Origin: Karalla daura
Lineage: Eukaryota > Chordata > Actinopteri > Chaetodontiformes > Leiognathidae
Length of the DNA stretch: 64,000 nt
Reading direction: 5' to 3'
Assembly (NCBI GenBank): GCA_029224185.1
Contig: CM055191.1
Coordinates: 7,023,036-7,087,035, forward strand
This document shows, one piece after another, positions 25,641-36,435 of the stretch. The translations under genes and the position numbers were made by a program. The notes beneath the pieces are model-generated. The model was not told the DNA's origin and ran no database searches. It was given only the letters and a program-made list of their open reading frames with translations. Every line of letters begins with the position of its first letter. The first letter of the stretch is position 1.

Positions 25641-27859
25641 GATAACACGTGAACTGAGACTGAGAACCCCAACCTCTGCCTCTGAACACATTACGTCATT
25701 ACGACGTCACAACTGTCTGGTTTCATCTCGAACACTAATGAGTGAGTGAGAGAGAGAGAAAGTACCCTGATTAGTCTGGCAGCATCAGTGTCAGACACTC
25801 AGCGGGGCGTCCACATGCTCAGTGTGCTCCTGTGTGTGTGTGTGTGTGTGCGTGTATACAAGCATTTGTGCGGCTGCCAGTTTTCACTCTCTTCCTTTTT
25901 TCTCCTCCTCCTTCTCACTTTCTTCTCTCTCGCTTTCTAAGCTCCAAAAACTCTGATCCCCGCAATTCGTTCAGTCTGGCAAATGACTGCAGGGGCTGAC
26001 AATCCACTGTCAGCATGCGCCGCCACAGTCAATAACACTGTCCCATGTCGCCGCACTACACTGGCTAAAGCTCACATTTCTTATCCCTCCCCAAAACACT
26101 GCTGCTTAACAGCCCTGCTCTGCTTTTGCCAATCCTGCTAAACGCATCGCCATATCCCCCTCGTGCCGCCCCCCGCCCCTTGGAAACCCCACCCTGACAC
26201 GTTTTTGGTTCTTCAAATGACCAGAACATCCTTGGGTGGAGTGACTGCTGCATATTTTAAGGTCAAGAGTCGCACCAAGTGAAATTTGGGACCGAATGCG
26301 ATGCACTTTCCCCCGATGCCCCTGAATTCTAAGCAAGTGATGGGTGACTGATCTAGCTGTCTTACAGTAACAAGGCAGGGTCATGCAGGCTACAGCCAAG
26401 TACACACTCGGATTGCATACGCACATAGGCAGGCACGCATGCATGGGGTGCAGAAGGGACTCAGACAAGTGTAACCAAGAAATTGTAGTCTCCACGATAA
26501 TCCACTTCTCCTCCATCGTGTTCCATTAACCTCACAGTGCACGCACACATGCGTCTTCACTTAACCCACACGGGCCCTTCACACACTCACACACACACAA
26601 ATGTCTGTCAGTGTCAGGGCCTGTGTCGTCCGGCTCCATTGTATCTACATGAGGCTGAGATAATGGCATCTGTCGCTGCTCCTTTTGTCAGCTTCGTGGC
26701 CGGCCCCTGCTCGCCACTGGTCCCCATTAGCTGGCTGCTGGCCCGCCGGCCCCTCGGCTCCACGCTCTGCTGCCTGAGCGAGAAAATACAGGAGACGCCT
26801 GTCCCTTGTTTTTTTTTTGTTATCTTTCCCCTCTCTCTCTCCTGTCCTTCTCCAGCTCCTCCCACTGCTGCAGATTAAGTCGAGTCGAAACTGCAAAGGT
26901 GTGAAGTTTAAAGCAGAGTGCGTGTACAGCAGTGGCAGGTGTGGTTAGGTGTGACAACAGAAGCCTGCAATTCTTTCTCTGCGCGTGTGTGAGGGACATC
27001 ACAACCACATTTACTGCCCCATAGCTCCACAGTTTTGTTCTAGGGCTATGAGGAATTTGTTTTGGCCTCTTGGAGCAAAGAGGAACAGCATGTATAAGAG
27101 AGCGACAATACAAAGATTATTTCACTTTGATTTAAGTTTCTTTTATGCAACAAAACTTCAGATTTCTGATTGCAGTACCTCTTGAAATGCATTACTTTTT
27201 GTGCCCAAGCATTAACCAACTTGAACAGAAGTTTAAAACTGCAGTCATTTTCATTATTTCACGACCTGGCAACAGTTTGCTGAGTTGATCCATCACATCA
27301 TGGCCCACTAAATCTTAAACATTAGTGAAAAATACCACATACATTTCTCAGAGTAAAGAAAAAAGAAATCTTAATCCCTCTGCCAATGGTGAGAAATATA
27401 GCCATCAAATTTAAGGAATAAATACACCCATGTGAGAAGCCAGAGACTGTAGAACTGCATACTTAAGAAAAGAAGAAAACAGCCGCACACGCTACTCTGT
27501 CAATCAACTGCTCTCAGCAGCTCTACAATATTTCAGCTCGTCTGAAGCAAAAAGTGTGTTCAGTCCAATTTGAAGATTTTTTTTTAGTTTTTCTAGTTTG
27601 TTTTTTTATTCAGAGACAGGGAGTAAAACGATGTGTCAGCAATTAACACCTATCAACACGTTTTCTGTTGGTTTCGAACATCTAGATCCCTTCAAACTGC
27701 TACATATGAATATCTGGACCGTCTTCCTGCCAGGAGGTCGCTTTCGTAGATATCAAGTGTAATCTAAACACAAAGTAAGTTATCACTGCATATAATCCCT
27801 ACATGATCAACTAGCAGTGTCTTTAACTATCCATCTCAGCAAGCACCATGTTGCGTGAT

Positions 27860-28266
27860 TACTCTCACTGGAGCGGCCTCACCTCCCAGTTTAACAAATG
27901 AAGTCTGTATTACATCTGTCACCTATCCGAGACGTCTCACTTAGTCCCATCATTTTCTCCTCGTCCCTCATAAGCATGGCTAATAAAATGTAAAGATGGG
28001 AGATAATACGCCGCTCACTGAGTTTTATTAAGACCGTAATGGTAATATCATTGTTGTAATGACACCGAGACGGCCAAGACGAAGGACCGCACTGGCGTGC
28101 GGAAGTGAGGGTGACATCACAGGCAAAAAGTATGTTCTGCTCGCTTTATTTCATTATTGGTTAAGCTTCCTTATTAGGGACAGGGGGCGAAGCAGTGTTG
28201 CCTTTGATAAAGCAAGGCAATTTCAGCAGCTGCTGCGGAGGCAAATTACAGTTGTACATCATGCAG

Positions 28267-28270
<4 letters not shown>
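27860..28270. promoter_or_regulatory. Candidate conserved non-coding element 6
   Basis: Long complex block (densest at about 28000-28270) with attattggttaagc (CCAAT-like), gtaatggtaatatcattgttg, agtgagggtgacatcac and tttgataaagcaagg, ending at a (CT)n run at 28270-28298. A short frame at 28059-28316 shows no family resemblance, so I treat the block as regulatory. Confidence 0.35.
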
Positions 28271-28298
<28 letters not shown>

Positions 28299-29549
28299 TG
28301 CTCTATTGCTTCTTGAACTTCTCTTCAGACTCTCTGTCTGGAAGGATCTTGTGTGTGATGTTGATCTCCATGTTGCCTGCACAGTGAAGCAGAAAGACTA
28401 CAGAGGACAGCGAGGCGCAGCTGCTAAAATAGCAGACAACAGCCCCATCTAGAGATCATAGAGGATCACTGCATCATGGAGTCACGTTAGTTCTTGAAAG
28501 TCAATAAAGCTGAAATTAAAAGTTATCGTTTCACCAATTTCTGGATTAGAATTTCTTCTTGACCTGTATTGGATGTGTTGGTTGATTTAATGAGGTATTG
28601 TTATTGAAATCGCTTCAAATTCGGTCAAGTTTGCGGTTGTGATTTTATTACAGCTGAACTAAATGGGTCCAAATATGACACATAGCACTGAGTGAATGAT
28701 AAAGGACCATGATAACAATGAAATAAAGTCTATCTAGTAAATGGTTTACTTTACCTCATTGAGCCATGTGCCTTGCATTCTAAACACACACCTCAAGTGT
28801 AATTTTGAGATTTTCTTGGTTTTCTCTGCAATATCTGACTTTTTTTTGTCCTGCTGGAGCAGAATCGACACAGACTCGGGGAGATATGACATATAAACTC
28901 CACACAGAAATGACTTCATTACAAATGTCCACCAGCAATTTCATATTACACCCTCATGTCTGCTATCCAAAACCTGAGTAACTGTATTTCGATAAAGTTC
29001 CATTTGAAACATCAGATTGCAGGGATTTATCAATTTATTATTTGCTAATTTCTCATGTGATCGACTACTGGTTCCAATAAAGGTTTGTTTCAATAACGAA
29101 GAGAGATAAGGCTATTAATTGACACGAAATGGCAATGAACTTAACACTATTAATACTACTGAGATAAGTTGGGGTACAATTTTGAAGTAAACCAAAGTAT
29201 CTAGAATATGTTACTTCCACTGAGTAATCTATTAAATATGTTGCAACTGACATCTCAGGGCTTGTATCTTTATTTGCAAGCATTTTAAAAGTAGCCCATT
29301 ATGAAGTATACTTTCTTTTAAACTTATACTTTCTTCAGAATTCAATCAGTCAAATTTCAATCATGTCAATCTCATTGTCTTGACGTTGAGATGATTGCAA
29401 GATAACACCTGAGTGGCTTGTGAGAACCCCTCATTAGAAGGCCCCGTGCATGGTAGAGCCTGCAGCCATCCTCAGGTCTGCATCCAAAATGACCTTCAAA
29501 ACATCATAAACATGACCTCTCCATTCATCTGAATATGAAGTGACTCGCG
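28271..29549. other. Intergenic, no gene seen
   Basis: Contains a (CT)n run (28270-28298) and a short family A fragment at about 28860-28925 (...taaactccacacagaaatg). The remainder is AT-rich sequence with no supportable exon. Confidence 0.6.
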
Positions 29550-30130
29550 GATCAACAAACCATCAGGCTGACAGGCCTAACCTATCTGCCATTAGGGCAG
29601 ACGAGATATCACACTTTGCTTTAATTCACCATCTTTCAGAGTGTCACACTTTATATTCCTTGGCATGGGTAGGCTGCATGCGGATGCATAATTTATCTCA
29701 AATTAGCGCCTATTTGAGTAAGCATCAAAGCAAGGCGGCTAAGGTTGGAGGAGAGCTTAAGGAACCGCAGGGAAACCGTGGCCAGGATTAATGCGGGAGA
29801 TTTTTATAAGAAATTACTGGCTTAATGAAGTGGATAAAAAAGCTGTCAGTGTTTTATTGCATCTAAATTGTGTGGAAGTGGTGTTTAGCTGTCTCGCCTA
29901 CTCCCCACATAATGGGTCGTGACAGTAGCTGTGAGGCTTATTTAACTTAACTGGTGAATAACTTGCATGGCGAAGCTATTCAGCGAGTTGTTTTCATACA
30001 CACCAAACCAGTGAGGGGATTGTTCCACCTCCCCCCCTTCGCTCATTATAATGCCATATGAGCATCAGCGAGCTCAGGAAAAACTGACAATTAATGGTAT
30101 TTAGTTTAATCATCAAAGAATCACTCAAGA
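29550..30130. promoter_or_regulatory. Candidate conserved non-coding element 7 with POU/homeodomain-like sites
   Basis: The longest repeat-free structured block of the desert. It includes atgcataatttat (29684-29696, a POU-type AT-rich site), caaattagcg, ccaggattaatgcgg (a bicoid-class TAAT/GATTA core), gcttaatgaag and ataatgggtcgtgac. No coding potential is seen. If the desert belongs to pou3f1, a POU-like site would fit autoregulation, but conservation and binding are untested. Confidence 0.4.
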
Positions 30131-31129
30131 ATAATATGTGGAGCATTTTAGCAGAGGTTCCAGAGGTCGTCCGGACGGTTAGCGAGAAAACATCCAGGCA
30201 GCATGAATTTTACATCTTTAAAAATTAGATGTGACCCAAAGCATCAGGACAACATGTGTCCTATTTACTTGGACAATTGTTATGTTCACAGTGCAGGGGC
30301 CCATAAATGTAACCGAGCTCATCTCTGCTGCTGCTGCTGCTCAGTGTTTACAGGCGCTCCTGACATTTATAGTCGCACTTTAACAGCCTGCAAAACCCCA
30401 ACGTGCAGGTTCAGCAAATGATCCATGCTTACTGTAAATTTAACAGGGAAGGAAAGTGTTATAGGGCTAGGTAGGAGAAGGGGTGGGGGGGGGGGGGGTG
30501 AGTAACAACACACTACTGAGAGTATAGTCCTACAGTGCCATCCTGTGTTTGCATGCAAGTTTGCATTAGATTAGATGGGCCGTTGATACGATTTAGTGTT
30601 GGCTCGAAGAGTTTTTCTTTCATTTCAAATGTAAAAAAAAAAGCATTCAGATGAATGTGAAACAGCTGGGATGAGAATAAGCAATTCTAAGTCTGAGGCT
30701 GTGGTGTTAAGTATGTGACGTCATCTTATCTTCTTGCCAAGATAAAAAAAAACATAAGTATTAGATAATTCATCGTGGTTAGAGTTCATTGCTTATGTGT
30801 TTACACTGCAATCTTAAATCAAGCGTTTCACATCTTATTTCAAGAATTCTTGCCAAGTGAAATTATCTTGTCTGCAGACATAATTTCACTTGATTTGAGG
30901 ACCTTTTTCCCTCAGATTTAGTGTTTTCATCTTGTTTTTTTAAATAAGATACAGCGTTTGGGCAGCATCTGCACTCATGAGGATGCTGTACCAGTCTGTA
31001 GGAGTGAAAGGAACTGAGCTGTAAGGCAAAGCTCTTTACTTACTGGTCTAACTTCATTCTGAGCCTCTATGAGTAATGATCAAACATGGACAAACAGTGC
31101 AAATACACATCTGAAATTAGTTTCAGGGT
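30131..31129. other. Intergenic, no gene seen
   Basis: Includes a G-run (30483-30499), an A-run near 30632 and the foldback element at 30830-30960. No exon is supported. Confidence 0.6.
30830..30960. repeat. Foldback repeat remnant with 13-base perfect arms
   Basis: caagtgaaattat (30854-30866) is the exact reverse complement of ataatttcacttg (30880-30892). The spacer itself contains the palindrome gtctgcagac. The surroundings ('cttatttcaagaattcttg', 'cttgatttgagg') resemble the aa/ttgatttcaag-rich fish MITE-like repeats I know. Family name and class are uncertain. Confidence 0.6.
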
Positions 31130-31460
31130 TAGAGAGTGCAAAGCTCAGAGATCCAGGAGGGGCTCAAAGTACAGCCTCTGCTCCTCTGCACTGAGAGGAG
31201 TCAGCCGAGGTGGTTTGGACACCTGTCTTCTGGAGTCCTCCCTGGAGGAGCGTTGCAGGCAAGTCCATCTAGGAGGAGACCTGGGGCAGGCACAGGACAG
31301 ACTGGAGAGAGATTATATCTCTCAGCTGTTTCAGGGAGGCCTCAGGGTGCTCCCAGAGGAGCAGCTGGGAGTGGCTGGCAAGACCAGTATCTGGGCCACA
31401 CTTCTGAGACTGACACCCCCCCCACTCCAGCCTGGACCCAGACAGGCAGCAGATGATGAG
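31130..31460 (+). pseudogene. Remnant of non-LTR retrotransposon 3' end (reverse-transcriptase tail)
   Basis: In shifting + frames the translation shows RWFGHL, then RRRPG and LERDYIS. This echoes the 'RWxGHv...RGRPrxRWrDyv' tail seen after the reverse transcriptase of many fish retrotransposons. The frame must change between RWFGHL and LERDYIS, so it is broken by indels. No upstream polymerase domain is present, and the block lies just beyond the presumed 3' end of rragc. A LINE origin is likely; the clade is not assigned. Confidence 0.65.
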
Positions 31461-31594
31461 ATGAGATATGTCTGAAATGTGCAGCCATGCCAAAACACTG
31501 ACAAAGACAATCTGTAAACTTTCATTTATTTTCACATAGTATGGCATCACGATACACCAAATCAATCATCCATCACAGTTCTGATGTGCAAGTG

Positions 31595-31600
31595 TTTATT
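31595..31600 (-). terminator. rragc: Possible rragc poly(A) signal
   Basis: tttatt on the + strand gives AATAAA in the rragc transcript, about 1.8 kb after the stop codon. A second copy lies at 31525-31530. No other AATAAA was noticed between here and the stop, so a long 3' UTR is likely, unless a variant hexamer is used. Confidence 0.4.
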
Positions 31601-33413
31601 TTCAGGTGATAATGACTACAGTAGGTTGAGACGACCTTGGGCCTGAATCAAGAAGTTGGCACACAGGTGACCGGAGTAACTTAGCCGAGCCGATCCGACA
31701 ACACTTGGGCTCGTCTCAGCCAGGTTCTCACGACCACATGCGGACCATGTTTCCTGACTCGGGCTGAAGGTCTTTAGATGCAGCCAGAGGTTCCACATCT
31801 AACCCCTGATGTAGAACAAACAGAAAAATTGCAGGCATGAGCATCACGAGTGCCAACGCCGTGGCGAAAAGTCATGAAAATCTGTCTTCTCCTCTCATCC
31901 GTTCACGGGTTAGGCTCATTTCCCTCTCTGTGAATGCACTGAGCAGTGTTACGGTTGAGAACAACACAAGCTGACGACACACTGATGCATGTATGCATGC
32001 TTGGAATGGGCCCCATGTTTTTTTTCCCCCGCCTTTTTGTGAAGTGAGCCAAGCTACATACAAAACATAGGTTAATCATTTTAGGGGGTGGCAGAGGCGC
32101 GGGGCGGGACTGAGAACGTAGGTGGGAAAACATGCAAATTTCACCCAGTTCAAATCAGCATTTACCCAAAATGTCTCCGACAATAATGGTGTGAGCCCCT
32201 CCAATAGTCCTGAGCCAAATCAAAGACGTGTCCCTCTCTTCGACGGCCACGGATTCACCATCCTTCAATTGTTTAATCATCTTGGCAGTGCTTTCGCAAA
32301 GACAATTTAAGAAAAATATTATGAAGTCAATCAAGAGTTTGATTTCCAGTGGAGCACAGACAGAATCTCACTGATTGGAAAGACTTTACTTATGCTAAGC
32401 TGCTGTTACTGAGAAGAAGGACATCTGCTTACGCTCTCTGTGAAGCTCCTTCAGGGTACAGACAAACTTTAAAACCTTTCGCTGACACACACCCACACGC
32501 TCTCTCTCTCTCTCTCTGTCACACACACACTCACACGGACACACAGACAGGCACATTCATCTTCATACACACACCAGACCCGGCACAGACGGACAGCACA
32601 ATCCCTTTTCAGTCTGCAAACGAAACTGTCCTTTCAACGAGTGAAACCAAAAAGCGACTTCTGGGCAGCATTCAGGTAGGGTGAGGTGAGCGAGTGGTGA
32701 GAGAAAGCTTGCGCAGCGGACAAGCTTTGTCTACAATAAGGCCATCTCTGAACGTGTGTATTAGGACTAGCAGTTCACATCCACCATCTTGTTTTGTTTT
32801 TGTTGTTGTTTTGTTTTGTTTTTTTACTTAGAATCAGCACAGAAGTGGTCGGGGCGGGATCATCACTCGACGAGATTCCTGAAAACTGACATCACAGTTT
32901 GTCCACAGCGAGAGGTTCGAAAGTTTGCGTTTTTTTTTTCCTCCTCCTCCTCCTCCTCCTCCTCCTCCTCACATTGCTCATTGTTCAGCGGGACCAGCAG
33001 CTAATTATCAACAGCCTCCGGACCGCTTTAGGAAATCCAAAGAGAGACGTGATCCCGAACAAACGTCCGGTCCAGTGAAGTTCTTACTCTCTCGGTTTCC
33101 TCACAGCTGACTCGGACTCTGGCCGGAGACTTGAATGTTTCCCTTCTGTGTGAGCTGGAGGAGTGTGACCCCCCCCCCACCCCCTCCCCTCCCCTCCCCT
33201 CCATGCTGAGCTCCGGTGCCGTCCCACACACTCTGGGCTCTCTCGGTCCTGTAGGTGCTGGGAGGAAAGAGTTGTGGTTTGCACACCAGTGAGCCCCAGC
33301 AGCTCAGCAGTCTCTCTCCGGGCTCCCTGGACCTCCTCCGTGTCTTTCCTCTCCTTCCCTCTACCCTCTTTTTCATTTTTGATTTTTGATTTTTTTTCCT
33401 TTGGCCTCAGAGT
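31601..33413 (-). other. rragc: Putative rragc 3' UTR
   Basis: Non-coding stretch between the rragc stop and the first AATAAA hexamers. It contains CT-rich and CA-rich patches (about 32500-32550), a (TCC)n run (32940-32970) and a tandem 'cccct' tract (about 33178-33202). Its transcription is inferred from hexamer position only. Confidence 0.4.
32940..32970. repeat. (CTC)n trinucleotide microsatellite
   Basis: About ten CTC units directly after a T-run, inside the putative rragc 3' UTR. Confidence 0.95.
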
Positions 33414-36345
33414 CTAGACAGTGTTGCGCGGCGTGCCGTTCAGCGCCACCACCTTGTTGCAGGGCGAGCCCACGGCCTGGGGGCCCGCGGGACGCCCGGA
33501 CGTGGACACGCCCACCTCGAACACTTCGTGGATGGCCTTCCGGAAACAGTGGAAGTTGTAGTCTATCAATCCTGCAGAGACACGAGGGAAAACAGCACAT
33601 GATCAGATTCCTTTCTGGCATTTCAGCTGCGTTCCTAGTCTTTCGCTGAAACCATTTTCAAGGACAAGGACGAGGTGTTCTCCCCCACGCTTTGGAGATG
33701 TGTTGTTTTACTTTGTATTTTGTTCATTTACACAGATGTGCAGCGTATGGCTGTTATATGAGGGCCTGCAACAATGTTTGTAGTAATAATTACTAGTAGC
33801 TATCAATCTGTATATATTACAAACAGTTAAAAATTGTTGCGATCTCTTCAGATCATATTCCCTGGCTTTTGACATCACATAAACACCTAGCCACAAACAG
33901 ACAGTGGAACATTAAGACATGAAATTCATTTTCGTATCTTAGAAATTTCTTTCTAAGAAAACATGAAAATTCCTAAAGCAGTCATATAAAGTGTAAATAT
34001 ACGACTGTTTTAATATAATATTAAAATGCATGACTGTTTATAATTGTAAAACCGTACGGGAGGACCGCTGTCAGGCAGCACTTTCGAATTTGTGTTCGTA
34101 TTTCTAATATTTTTTGGGATGGAAATTTCTTCTAAGCCCAATTTGTATCCTGAATTTTTTATATGACAGGGCTTTTCGCAAGTTGAGCTTCCACAGTATA
34201 TTACTATAAATACAGACGCAAGGAGATTTGAGTCACTCTCGCTTGAAGCTATATGAAAGTGCGAAGCTAATTCTCTGGGTTTTCCTCTTTCTTGCTCCCT
34301 CTAACAGCCTGCCTACACAGGTGTCCTTGTTTCTGTGCTCTCTGGAGAAGGCCACGTCGCCATTAGCCAAATTAAGCCAAATGAGGCAGCGGGGAGCGGA
34401 GCGTTGCGCTGACAGCTTACCTTTGCGCTCGAAGCTCTCCTCTCGCAGGATGCAGACAAGGGCCAGGAACTTGGTGACCTCTTTCAGGTAGAGCACAGTG
34501 GTGTTGTTGAGCTTGATGATGGCCATGGACTCCTTGTCGTAGGCGCTGCCGCTGCCATCCTCCCGTAACCTGTGAAACGGCGCCGTAACGTTGGAGCGGA
34601 GGGGAGAGAGAAAAACTAAAAACACTGCAGCATGTGGATGTGGATTCATTAAGCAAATAAATGCATAATTAAGTTGTGCTTCAATGAGAGCAACACATGG
34701 CTGAACTCTCCATACCTTTAAGCATTAGGAGATTACAGAGGAGCCAAGATGTTTTTCTAGATTTAATATGTAGATTTATGTGAGTTTACTCAAAAGCTGC
34801 TCCGTAAATAGCAGTCATTCAAAGTGGTTCTGAACAACAGCGAGAGCCGGGGCTACAGACAGCCTCTGACCTCCATGTTTACCACTGACTCACCCGTAGA
34901 TGCAGGACACGTCGATGACCACGTCGATCATGTCGCAGCACAGCTCATAGGACTGCATGTCGACCGGAGAGCTGTCGGTGGCGATGTAGATCTTACTGAC
35001 CACGTCAAACAGAAAGGCCTTCTCGATCCCTGAATTCTGAAAAACATATGGGAAGAGGGGAGGAAGGGAATGTTAGGAAGTCACAATATGCTAGAAAAAC
35101 AGGGAGATATAGACACTTGATTGAAGGGGACATAGAATAGTTGAAAGAAGTATTGTTCTTTCTTGTTAAAGCACAAGTAGGAATGACCACAGTGGTGATT
35201 TAGAGGGAATGTGCAACTGTTCACAAGTCCAGCAGATGGCAGTAATATGACACTGATTGCCATTGCTCTAACTCAAGAAAATGAAGCTTTGGCGTTGTGC
35301 TATGAGCTGAAGAAGGCAAAATGTGGTGCATATTCTGTTGCTATCTTCCTTTGGTTTCTGAACACAAAGGATAGACCTTGTAGTTGAGCTTGTACAGCAC
35401 TGGTACTTTCTGGTGAATCAGAGGATATCACAAAGCCTCCACTGTGGGGTAATGACTGGGTTTAGAGCAAGCTGGAAGACGTCTGCCAGCATCCTCTGTG
35501 CATGACTTGGTCCAAATACTGAAGTAGAGCAATTCAGATTGACTGTAGTTTGGTTCACTTGACAGATGCTTTAAAAAACGCAGAGTTTGACTGTAATCAT
35601 CCAGTCATGACTGGAGCGACTGAGCCAACGCGCTGAAAACGTTACAAAGAGGAGTGAGCTGGAGTCTATCCTGAGGGACACTGATCGGAGTTAAACCAAA
35701 GGCAGAGTTTATTAACCATACCTCCGGTCACAAGAAGTGACACTCTGACTCAATTATTCACCATGATTTTTTGTAGACAAACCTCATATAATTGGGAAAA
35801 TTAAGACCCTTAAAAAGTATGAAAAAGTTGTCATTTATGGCCTGTAGTGACTCGTGAATCTCTATGTGTTTGATTTATTCTGGTAACTGTAACATAATAG
35901 TTCAATTCAACAAATGAAACTCATTTGTTGCTTCCTCTCCTAACTTGCTTTGTTGTCTTGTCTTGTAGCTTTGCAAAGACTGAGGAAACGTCGGCTAAAA
36001 GACTACAAGTAAATGTAAAACATGTGAAATGTCTGTTTCTGTGAGCCACCCGCCCAGTCTCGGTTGCAGTTTGTTTTGGTACGGGAGGAATACGGCTCAC
36101 CATCAGGTGGCATCCTGACTCACGCCAGGCACCGTGTCACAAGTGAATCACACTGCGGTTGACAGTGACAAACACACGAGAAAGAGGCGTGTACACATTC
36201 AGTCTCTGGTTGTGTGCTTACAGAAATGAAGATGTTCAACAGGTTCTCCAGAGTGGGCAGCTGAGGGATGAGCTTCTGCACGACTTTGCTGAAGGCCTCG
36301 AAGATGGAGTGGTCATAAATACTCGTCAAGTAAAAGCTGAATGAG

Positions 36346-36435
<90 letters not shown>

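Larger units (their letters stand above)
15831..27859. other. Intergenic, no gene seen
   Basis: Twelve kilobases without a supportable exon. It holds microsatellites (16546-16570, 22758-22780, 23147-23211), a pyrimidine tract (about 17040-17480), a G-run near 18812-18826, a transposon-like remnant (18050-18180), a perfect inverted repeat (23951-23979), a duplicated 24-mer (24106-24170) and a family A repeat (25410-25640). Unique blocks near 16220-16400, 25960-26060 and 26600-26790 could be regulatory, but I have no positive evidence. Confidence 0.55.

Noticed and set aside
28059..28316. Short basic open frame (85 residues) in candidate element 6
   Set aside because: No family resemblance, splice context or start context; the composition fits a regulatory block.
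31086..31475. Possible small protein gene (129 residues)
   Set aside because: The similarity is to frameshifted retrotransposon tails, so it is treated as a remnant.
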